A stretch of DNA of 8,276 bases, from positions 1 through 8,276 of the forward strand of contig JAEUVL010000808.1 in assembly GCA_016786965.1 (NCBI GenBank). Direction: 5' to 3'. The notes beneath the pieces were generated by a model. That model had not been told where the DNA came from. It searched no databases and was given only the letters and a program-made list of their open reading frames with translations. Both the position numbers and the translations under genes were made by a program. Below are positions 1 through 5,553 of the stretch, one piece after another (within the stretch, counting starts at the first letter, position 1; every line of letters starts with the position of its first letter). The DNA is from Chitinophagaceae bacterium (GTDB lineage: Bacteria > Bacteroidota > Bacteroidia > Chitinophagales > Chitinophagaceae).

Positions 1-606
1 GATGCCGCATTGTTCGCATTTAGGGTTGCGGGCGAGGCAGGTGTATCGTCCGTGAAGGATGAGCCAATGATGGGCTTTATGTACGAGTGCTTCGGGAATG
101 TTCTTTACTAATTCTTTTTCTACGGCTAAAGGAGTGGAGGCTGTTTGTGGCACGAGGCCAATGCGTTTACTTACCCGGAACACATGGGTGTCGACAGCCA
201 TATTGGGTTGCTGATCGATAACGGAGGTGATGACGTTGGCGGTCTTTCTGCCTACACCGGGTAGTTGTACCAATTCATCTACGGTCATGGGTATTTGTCC
301 ATTGAACTGTTCCACTACTTTAGTGGCCATGCCGATAAGATGTTTTGTTTTATTGTTGGGATAAGAGATGCTTTTGATAAATGGAAAAAGTTCATCGAAG
401 GTGGCTTTGCTGAGGGCCTGTACGGTGGGGTAGCGCCTGAAAATATCCGGTGTAGTGAGGTTCACCCGTTTGTCCGTGCATTGTGCAGACAGGATAACGG
501 CTACCAGCAATTCATACGGGTTATCGAAAGTGAGTTCCGTTTCAGCAACGGGCATGTTTTGTTCGAAGTATTGGATGATGGCGGTGTAGCGTTCTTTGCG
601 GGTCAT
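1..606 (-). CDS. nth: Endonuclease III, 3'-truncated by window edge
   Basis: DNA glycosylase/AP lyase of base-excision repair, removing oxidised pyrimidines and nicking abasic sites in the cytoplasm. The visible 202 residues read through from the ATG at 606 without a stop. They show the N-terminal LLVAVILSAQCTD block (33-45), the helix-hairpin-helix LPGVGRKTANV (115-125) with catalytic Lys121, and VDTHVFRV (138-145) with catalytic Asp139. These match E. coli Lys120 and Asp138. The [4Fe-4S] loop shows Cys190, Cys197 and Cys200 with the usual C-x6-C-x2-C spacing; the fourth Cys, expected near residue 206, lies outside the window. E. coli Nth is 211 residues, so only about 10-15 codons are missing. 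The gene follows the 77-residue unknown gene on the same strand but is separated from it by a terminator and 156 bp, so it probably has its own promoter. Family assignment is very secure. Confidence 0.97.
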   Translation of the reverse strand, partial: MTRKERYTAIIQYFEQNMPVAETELTFDNPYELLVAVILSAQCTDKRVNLTTPDIFRRYPTVQALSKATFDELFPFIKSISYPNNKTKHLIGMATKVVEQFNGQIPMTVDELVQLPGVGRKTANVITSVIDQQPNMAVDTHVFRVSKRIGLVPQTASTPLAVEKELVKNIPEALVHKAHHWLILHGRYTCLARNPKCEQCGI

Positions 607-622
607 GTTGCAAGATAAAGGG

Positions 623-657
623 GAACGGGGAAAAGTGAATAGTGAAAAGTGAATCGG
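623..657. repeat. Period-7 tandem repeat, about five units of GAAnnGn
   Basis: Five consecutive 7-mers can be read on the plus strand: GAACGGG, GAAAAGT, GAATAGT, GAAAAGT, GAATCGG. The middle three are near-identical and the outer two are decayed. The array lies 17 bp upstream of the nth start codon, in the spacer before that gene. It is noncoding as far as I can see. It resembles short heptamer arrays that occur between genes in some bacteria; any function is unknown. Confidence 0.6.
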
Positions 658-707
658 CAGCAATCCTGAATGCTTTCGGAACTGATAGTAGTACTATAGC
701 CAGGCAT

Positions 708-738
708 AAAAAAATCCCGACTATTTAGCCGGGATTTT
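708..738 (-). terminator. Rho-independent terminator after the 77-residue gene
   Basis: A perfect 9-bp inverted repeat, AAAATCCCG (711-719) and CGGGATTTT (730-738), encloses a 10-nt loop. On the minus strand the stem is followed directly by a run of seven T (714-708 of the plus strand read as T). It begins 25 nt past the stop codon of the minus-strand gene at 763-996, so it probably ends that transcript and insulates nth. In the plus direction only four T follow the GC part of the stem, so terminator activity there would be weaker. Confidence 0.88.
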
Positions 739-762
739 AAAGTCTTTTAAATAGCAAGCGGA

Positions 763-996
763 TCACTGCACTTGTTCTGCAGCCTGTTCCCTGGCATGAT
801 TCAGTACATTCAACACAACTTCTGTGCGGGGGGCGGTTACGATCTTGTCGAGGCGTTGCATGGAGGCTTTGAGCACATTCATTTTTTCACGAAGTGTCCA
901 GTCTTTTTCCAATGCATGTTCAATTGCTAGTGTTTGTTGGTGTGAGGTTTCTTTGTACAGATACAGTAAAAGGTCCTCGGGAGTAAAGTTGGTCAT
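763..996 (-). CDS. Small acidic/helical protein of unknown function, 77 residues
   Basis: I do not recognise a named family. The product is predicted soluble and largely helical: it has no signal peptide, membrane segment or cysteine. The N-terminal part (TPEDLLLYLYKETS, 5-18, then a helix to about 50) has the shape of the start of anti-sigma factors, where a short 'DLL.YL.gE' helix is followed by a helix with an 'Lxxxxxlre.' pattern. It lacks the His/Cys zinc ligands and any downstream membrane segment, so this is only a resemblance. The ATG at 996 gives the longest plausible frame and the TGA is at 763-765. It lies 109 bp downstream of ftsB on the same strand and is followed by a strong terminator, so it could be the last gene of an eno-ftsB transcript or have its own promoter. 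The codon pattern, sensible composition and terminator placement support it being real over the overlapping plus-strand frame. Confidence 0.75.
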   Translation of the reverse strand: MTNFTPEDLLLYLYKETSHQQTLAIEHALEKDWTLREKMNVLKASMQRLDKIVTAPRTEVVLNVLNHAREQAAEQVQ

Positions 997-1105
997 TTGG
1001 CAAACCGATTAATTTGTCCAGAAATTAGATGTTGTCCTTGGTAGGGTATTATTCGAATGTCCGGGTTATTAACGGGGGCAGGTTGGCCTTATTGTGTATT
1101 AAGTA

Positions 1106-1432
1106 CTAATTCTTTGTTTTGGTTTCGGGGGCATCGTAGTTTTCCGATATAATGAAAAGCTCTTCGCCATCTTTTTTCATCAGGTATTTCTCGCGGGCAT
1201 ATTTTTCGAGGGTGGCTGGATTATTCTTAAGTGCTTCTAATTCTTTGCGTTCGGCAGCTAATTGGGTGCTGTACCAGGCTTTACTTTGCTGCAGGCCTCT
1301 CAATTCCCGGCGGCGCTCCAGTTGGGTAAGCACATCGTTCTTATCCAGGAAAAGAATAACTGCGCAAAAAGCCGCAAGTGCAATAAAGTACTTGTTTTTG
1401 AGAAAAGCGGGAATGTGGGTTAGTAGTTTCAT
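1106..1432 (-). CDS. ftsB: Septum formation initiator, FtsB/DivIC family
   Basis: A small bitopic membrane protein of the divisome. FtsB/DivIC pairs with FtsL through a periplasmic coiled coil and, with FtsQ/DivIB, helps activate septal peptidoglycan synthesis. The 108 residues show a short cytoplasmic N-terminus, one hydrophobic membrane segment at about 15-29 (YFIALAAFCAVILFL), a charged heptad-like coiled coil at about 34-70 (QLERRRELRGLQQS...), and the conserved tail LEKYAREKYLMKKDGEELFII split around 75-95, with the family's hallmark 'ar.ky.mkk.gE..f' pattern. Length is normal for the family. It lies 75 bp downstream of eno on the same strand, an arrangement also known in other phyla (eno-ftsB in Pseudomonas and relatives), which supports the call. 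The stop is TAG at 1106-1108. Bacteroidota members are often named DivIC; the symbol is a family-level choice. Confidence 0.9.
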   Translation of the reverse strand: MKLLTHIPAFLKNKYFIALAAFCAVILFLDKNDVLTQLERRRELRGLQQSKAWYSTQLAAERKELEALKNNPATLEKYAREKYLMKKDGEELFIISENYDAPETKTKN

Positions 1433-1441
1433 GCTTTCAAA

Positions 1442-1469
1442 AGTCAGAGGCCGGAAGCCAGAAGCCGGA
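1442..1469. repeat. Period-7 tandem repeat, four units near AGCCRGA
   Basis: Four consecutive 7-mers on the plus strand, AGTCAGA, GGCCGGA, AGCCAGA and AGCCGGA, fill most of the eno-ftsB spacer. The array ends 10 bp from the ftsB start codon. No frame across it looks coding. The unit sequence differs from the array at 623-657 but the period is the same. Confidence 0.6.
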
Positions 1470-1489
1470 GGAATTAGCCCAGGCTTCTG
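1459..1489. other. Inverted repeat in the eno-ftsB spacer
   Basis: CAGAAGCC (1459-1466) and GGCTTCTG (1482-1489) form a perfect 8-bp stem around a 15-nt loop, overlapping the last heptamer units. On the minus-strand transcript it would fold between eno and ftsB. No T-run follows it, so it does not look like a full terminator. It could be a processing or stability element, or a by-product of the repeat. Function is uncertain. Confidence 0.4.
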
Positions 1490-1507
1490 ATCTCGGTCTT
1501 CCTGTTA

Positions 1508-2797
1508 TTATTTACCAAATTTAATCTTTCCTTTCGGATATATGGCCGAGCTTCCGAGCAATTCTTCAATACGGATAAGCTGGTTGTACTTGGCCATACG
1601 GTCGCTGCGGCTGGCAGAGCCGGTCTTGATCTGTCCGCAGTTCAATGCAACGGCCAAATCAGCAATAGTATTGTCTTCGGTCTCGCCGCTGCGGTGGCTC
1701 ATGATGGTATTGTAGCCGTTGTGTTGCGCCATGGTCACGGCATTGATAGTTTCTGTTAAAGTTCCGATCTGGTTCACTTTTACCAGCAGGGCATTGGCGG
1801 TTTTTTTGTCGATGCCTTGCTGTAATCGGGTAACGTTGGTTACGAAAAGGTCATCACCTACCAACTGGCATTTGCTGCCAATGGTGTCGGTCAGCATCTT
1901 CCATCCGGCCCAGTCGTCTTCAGCCATTCCGTCTTCAATGCTGCAAATGGGGTATTTCTTAGCCCAACCTTCCCAGAATTTCACCAGTTGTTCGCTGGTC
2001 AGTTCTTTGCCGCTGCTTTTATGGAACACATACTTTTTCTTTTTAGCATCCCACAGTTCGCTATTGGCAGCATCCATGGCGATCATGATCTGCGAACCGG
2101 CTTTGTAACCAGAGGCATGTATCGCTTCCATTACGGTATCTATGGCTTCTTCATTGCTTTGAATGTTGGGGGCAAAACCACCTTCATCGCCTACGTTGGT
2201 GCTGAATCCTTTTTTCTTCAAGACTGATTTGAGGGCATGAAAGATCTCTACTCCCCAGCGAAGGCCTTCGCTGAAAGTAGGGGCGCCAACTGGCATTACC
2301 ATAAATTCCTGGAAGTCTATCTTATTATCTGCATGGGCCCCTCCATTCAGAATGTTCATCATCGGAATGGGTAACGTTTTGGCATTGGTGCCGCCCACAT
2401 AGCGATAGAGTGGTAAAGCAGCTTCTTCGGCAGCAGCTTTGGCCACGGCCATACTTACGGCGAGAATGGCGTTGGCACCGAGTTTACTTTTGTTAGGTGT
2501 GCCATCGAGTTGTATCATCAGTTCATCGATGCCGGTTTGATCGGCCACATCATATCCTAATAATACGGGGGCGATACTTTTATTTACATTGGCTACTGCC
2601 TTGAGTACGCCTTTGCCCACATATTTTTTCTTGTCATTATCTCTCAGTTCCACGGCTTCGTGTATGCCTGTGCTGGCGCCACTGGGTACTGCTGCCCTGC
2701 CGAGGGCCCCTTCATCGGTTATTACATCTACTTCTACGGTAGGATTACCTCTTGAATCTAAAATTTGTCTGGCGAAGATCTCTGAAATGTAACTCAT
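1508..2797 (-). CDS. eno: Enolase (phosphopyruvate hydratase)
   Basis: Glycolytic and gluconeogenic enzyme interconverting 2-phosphoglycerate and phosphoenolpyruvate with two Mg2+ ions in the cytoplasm. The 429-residue product is full length for bacterial enolases. Visible landmarks are the flexible loop PSGASTG (39-45) with Ser40 region, HADNKIDFQE (155-164), GDEGG with proton-donor Glu205, metal ligands Asp242 (MIAMDA), Glu288 (SIEDG) and Asp315 (GDD), catalytic base Lys340 (LLVKVNQ), the signature MSHRSGETED (366-375), and Lys391 (IKTGS). All expected catalytic residues are present. The ATG at 2797 gives the standard start just before the ISEIFARQILDSRGNPT block. The stop is TAA at 1508-1510. 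It heads a minus-strand run with ftsB next, and is divergent from the secreted protein at 3006. Identity is certain. Confidence 0.99.
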   Translation of the reverse strand: MSYISEIFARQILDSRGNPTVEVDVITDEGALGRAAVPSGASTGIHEAVELRDNDKKKYVGKGVLKAVANVNKSIAPVLLGYDVADQTGIDELMIQLDGTPNKSKLGANAILAVSMAVAKAAAEEAALPLYRYVGGTNAKTLPIPMMNILNGGAHADNKIDFQEFMVMPVGAPTFSEGLRWGVEIFHALKSVLKKKGFSTNVGDEGGFAPNIQSNEEAIDTVMEAIHASGYKAGSQIMIAMDAANSELWDAKKKKYVFHKSSGKELTSEQLVKFWEGWAKKYPICSIEDGMAEDDWAGWKMLTDTIGSKCQLVGDDLFVTNVTRLQQGIDKKTANALLVKVNQIGTLTETINAVTMAQHNGYNTIMSHRSGETEDNTIADLAVALNCGQIKTGSASRSDRMAKYNQLIRIEELLGSSAIYPKGKIKFGK

Positions 2798-2852
2798 GAT
2801 TGGTTTTAATTAATTATTGAATAAAAGGATCAGCAGGCAGGCATTCGTGGTG

Positions 2853-2860
2853 CAAAGAAA
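2853..2860 (-). promoter_or_regulatory. Weak candidate -7 element for eno
   Basis: On the minus strand this reads TTTCTTTG, seven of the eight positions allowed by the Bacteroidota sigma-ABfr -7 consensus TAnnTTTG. It lies about 55 bp before the eno ATG, a reasonable leader length. I find no matching -33 TTG/TTTG at 17-23 bp upstream, so the call rests on one motif in AT-rich DNA. Confidence 0.25.
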
Positions 2861-2941
2861 CAATGTTTTGTGTAATATTTTTAAGTAAAGCAATAAGATT
2901 TAAACTGTAAGCGAGTGAATAACAACACTTGTTAGCTTTTG

Positions 2942-2970
2942 AAATTAGCTTACCCGAACTAATTTTTTTT
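2942..2970 (+). other. AT-rich hairpin followed by a T-run upstream of the 3006 gene
   Basis: AAATTAG (2942-2948) and CTAATTT (2959-2965) are perfect 7-bp inverted repeats with a 10-nt loop. The second arm runs into eight T (2963-2970). The form recalls an intrinsic terminator on the plus strand but the stem is AT-rich and weak. No plus-strand gene lies upstream, so if it acts on RNA it would be in the leader of the secreted-protein gene, or it could be a DNA-level operator. It may also be chance in AT-rich sequence. Confidence 0.3.
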
Positions 2971-3005
2971 GAATAAATTTACGGAGCTAATCTTCATACC
3001 AACGA

Positions 3006-5465
3006 GTGTCACTAACTGCAAACTACCTTTTAAAGATCTCAATATTTCTGCTGTTCTGCGGCGTTGCCCGTGCACAGCCGGGTTTTTGTCCGCCAAACCT
3101 GGACCTGGAAATGGGCGACTTTACGAACTGGCTTTGCCGTACTGGTACTGTTGCTACGCCGGGTGGGGTGAATACTATTACCTGGTCGGGCACCGGACAG
3201 ACGGTAAACCGGCATGGTATCGTTAATACATTAAGTGGTGCTGACCCTTATGGTGGTTTTCCGCAGCTTTGTCCCAACGGCAGTGGCTTCAGTGCTAAGA
3301 TCGGTAACGAAACTGCTTCTACTAATGGAGGTATCGGTTATGAAGCAAGTGGAATCTCTTATACCTATGCCATACCTGCTTCGGCTACAGTGTTCTCTAT
3401 CTTTTTTCATTATGCAGTGGTATTGCAAAACCCGGGGCATTTGGCTGAGGCGCAGCCCCGTTTCAGGGCCCGCATCAGGGACCTGTCCACCGGGCTCACG
3501 ATACCTTGTGTTACGTTTGATTTTACAGCCTCATCTTCCCTTCCGGGATTCAGGCAATCGCCAATTGACCCCCAGGTATTATATAAAGACTGGACACCTG
3601 TAACGCTTAACCTGGCCGGACTTGCGGGAAGAACCATCGAATTGGAATTCATTGCCAGCGAATGTACACAGGGCGGCCATTTTGGCTATGCCTATGTGGA
3701 TGTAAATTCTAATTGTAATGGCGCTATTTCCGGCACCACTATCTGCCAGGGCGATAATTCGATCACACTAACTGCTCCCTATGGTTTTCAATCGTATGAG
3801 TGGTACACGGACAACACTTTCACTACGGTAATGGGCACCAATCAAACATTGCCACTAAACCCGGCCCCGGCAGTAGGTACTTTGATACCGGTGGTAGTAA
3901 CTCCTTTTCCGGGTTTTGGTTGCAAGGATACTTTATATGCTACTATCACTGTTTCCCCCAAGCCGGCTTCTAATGCGGGTTCGGATGCAAGTGTGTGTAA
4001 GTATCAAACAGCACAATTGGGCGGACCGGCTAATCCGGGTTTGCAGTACACCTGGACACCTGCTGCTCAGGTAAGCAACCCTGCTATATCTAATCCGCTG
4101 GGCCTGGCTGTTCCACCCGGCCCTACTGAGTTCATTGTGCGAACCACAGACGTACTGACAGGCTGCTTTACTGAAGACACGGCTTATATTTCCAGCATAC
4201 CAGTAGACACCGCTATTCGTTTGGCGGGGAATGCTGCTTTTTGTGACCGGAAGAATGAAGCCACTCTTACGGTCAACAGCAGTTCAACATCTATTCAATG
4301 GTATAATAATTCCACACTGATTCCGGGGGCAACATCTCCTTCATATATACCTACTATCTCGGGTAGCTATTGGGCACAGGTGATACAGGGTGGCTGTACC
4401 GATACTACTGCTGCCATACCCGTTACTGTTCATCCATTACCAATTGTTTCATTTGCGCCAGATACAGATACATCCTGTGTGACTAAAAATTCATTTCTAT
4501 TTACAAATGGGTCTTCTTCTCCTGACCTCTCCGCATTGACCTATAACTGGATATTCAGTGATGGTACAACGCAGCAGGTGCAAAATCCTGTAAAAACATT
4601 TTCGGCCACTGGTGCTTATTCAGTAAAACTAATTGCGACCACGGCTTTTAATTGTGAAGACAGTACTTCTTCCATGGTGTATGTATTGCCGAATGGCATA
4701 CCTGATTTTACGTGGGACTCTATTTGTGCCAACCGGCCTGTATTGTTTACTAATCTTAGTTCAGAAAACGGATCGGCCCGTACCCGGTACAACTGGAATT
4801 TTAATAATGGTGGTCCGGGCTCTTCTGTAAAACACCCATCGCCGGTTACATATATTACTCCCGGCAACGCTGATGTAACTCTTGAATTAGTGAACCTTGG
4901 TTGTGAGAACGACCCGCAAACCATCACTAAACCAATACGTGTTAACCGCCAGCATATTCCTGTTCGCTACCGCGATATTACCGTGCCACAGGGAAGCAGC
5001 CAGTTTGTGCATGTGAGGGACAGCATTGGCTCTCTTTACCGCTGGACCCCTCCTTTGCAACTTAGCAGCTACAATACTCAATACACGGAATTCTTTGCTA
5101 ATGGTAATGATGTGAGGTATCTTATAGATATTACTGATGAGCATACCTGTGTGACCACCGATACGTTGCTGATGCAAATATTAAAGAAGCCCGGTTATTA
5201 CCTGCCTACAGGATTTACACCTAATGGTGATGGGCTAAATGATGTGGTACGTCCTTACCTGGTAGGCCAAAAATCAATGAAGAGTTTTTCTGTTTTCAGC
5301 CGCTGGGGCCAGCTGGTTTTTTTCACCACCCGTGAAGGGGAAGGCTGGGATGGTAAGTACAATGGTGATAACCTGGATACCGGGGTGTATATCTGGATGC
5401 TGGAATTTTACAACAAAGACAATATCCTGGTTACCGAGAAAGGTACGATCACCATTATCCGGTGA
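3006..5465 (+). CDS. Secreted PKD/Ig-like multi-domain protein with T9SS type B (gliding-motility-associated) C-terminal domain
   Basis: Predicted surface or secreted protein of 819 residues, exported by Sec and then by the type IX secretion system. Residues 1-23 are a signal peptide (Lys10, hydrophobic 11-20, cleavage after ARA before QPG). Residues 24-237 form a Cys-containing N-terminal module (Cys28, 44, 89, 168, 220, 237) of the beta-sandwich type seen before PKD repeats; I cannot name it. Then come Ig-like segments at about 238-318, 319-400 and 401-477. A PKD domain lies at about 478-562 (YNWIFSDGTTQQVQNPVKTF, GAYSVKLIAT), with a second PKD-like unit at 565-647. Residues 732-819 are the gliding-motility C-terminal domain: FTPNGDGLNDV, FSRWGQLVF, WDGKYNG and TGVYIW. 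The start is GTG at 3006; the frame is closed by TAA at 2988-2990, and the first in-frame ATG (residue 36) would remove the signal peptide. Substrate and partner are unknown; adhesion is an inference from architecture. Confidence 0.9.
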   Translation: MSLTANYLLKISIFLLFCGVARAQPGFCPPNLDLEMGDFTNWLCRTGTVATPGGVNTITWSGTGQTVNRHGIVNTLSGADPYGGFPQLCPNGSGFSAKIGNETASTNGGIGYEASGISYTYAIPASATVFSIFFHYAVVLQNPGHLAEAQPRFRARIRDLSTGLTIPCVTFDFTASSSLPGFRQSPIDPQVLYKDWTPVTLNLAGLAGRTIELEFIASECTQGGHFGYAYVDVNSNCNGAISGTTICQGDNSITLTAPYGFQSYEWYTDNTFTTVMGTNQTLPLNPAPAVGTLIPVVVTPFPGFGCKDTLYATITVSPKPASNAGSDASVCKYQTAQLGGPANPGLQYTWTPAAQVSNPAISNPLGLAVPPGPTEFIVRTTDVLTGCFTEDTAYISSIPVDTAIRLAGNAAFCDRKNEATLTVNSSSTSIQWYNNSTLIPGATSPSYIPTISGSYWAQVIQGGCTDTTAAIPVTVHPLPIVSFAPDTDTSCVTKNSFLFTNGSSSPDLSALTYNWIFSDGTTQQVQNPVKTFSATGAYSVKLIATTAFNCEDSTSSMVYVLPNGIPDFTWDSICANRPVLFTNLSSENGSARTRYNWNFNNGGPGSSVKHPSPVTYITPGNADVTLELVNLGCENDPQTITKPIRVNRQHIPVRYRDITVPQGSSQFVHVRDSIGSLYRWTPPLQLSSYNTQYTEFFANGNDVRYLIDITDEHTCVTTDTLLMQILKKPGYYLPTGFTPNGDGLNDVVRPYLVGQKSMKSFSVFSRWGQLVFFTTREGEGWDGKYNGDNLDTGVYIWMLEFYNKDNILVTEKGTITIIR

Positions 5466-5507
5466 TGACCGATATTCCCTTATATTAGACTTTTATTTAA
5501 GCGGTTC

Positions 5508-5535
5508 AGCCCTTTTTTATAAAGGGCTTATTTTT
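5508..5535 (+). terminator. Rho-independent terminator after the secreted-protein gene
   Basis: AGCCCTTT (5508-5515) and AAAGGGCT (5521-5528) form a perfect 8-bp stem with a 5-nt loop, followed by TATTTTT. It starts 42 nt after the TGA of the upstream gene. It ends only 18 nt before the ATG of the M16 peptidase gene, so that gene's promoter must overlap the terminator or lie just after it, or else the peptidase depends on readthrough. Confidence 0.88.
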
Positions 5536-5553
5536 ATAATAAACATTTTAGCC

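Larger units (their letters stand above)
2798..3005. promoter_or_regulatory. Divergent promoter spacer between eno and the secreted-protein gene
   Basis: This 208-bp noncoding spacer is AT-rich and has to hold the start signals of two genes read in opposite directions. Besides the weak eno -7 candidate and the hairpin described separately, it contains a 6-bp dyad TAACAA-CAC-TTGTTA (2920-2934). It also has three copies of the hexamer TTAGCT (2932-2937 and 2945-2950 on plus, 2985-2990 on minus). I see no clear -33/-7 pair for the plus-strand gene. Function as a promoter region is inferred from position. Confidence 0.6.

Noticed and set aside
265..618. 117-residue plus-strand open frame
   Set aside because: It lies entirely antisense to nth and shows no domain; the minus-strand frame carries all endonuclease III motifs.
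623..657. Possible CRISPR array
   Set aside because: Repeat unit is only 7 bp, contiguous, with no spacers and no cas genes in view.
685..697. Short dyad ATAGTA-G-TACTAT between nth and the terminator
   Set aside because: A 1-nt spacer cannot form an RNA hairpin loop, and a 6-bp dyad alone is not enough to call an operator.
1001..1008. TCGGTTTG on the minus strand as a -7 box for the 77-residue gene
   Set aside because: It would put the transcription start at the ATG itself, the second consensus base is wrong, and no -33 element is visible.
1152..1490. 112-residue plus-strand open frame
   Set aside because: Antisense to ftsB and running into the heptamer array; the minus-strand frame has a clear family match.
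1719..2108. 129-residue plus-strand open frame, and a second one at 1988-2227
   Set aside because: Both are antisense to the conserved core of eno; their sequence is Ser/Leu-rich antisense composition with no recognisable domain.
2806..2813. Palindrome TTAATTAA before the eno start
   Set aside because: A short AT palindrome in AT-rich DNA, expected by chance and without further symmetry.
2969..3226. 85-residue plus-strand frame starting at TTG
   Set aside because: Overlaps the start of the secreted-protein gene in another frame; only the 3006 frame gives a signal peptide and continues into real domains.
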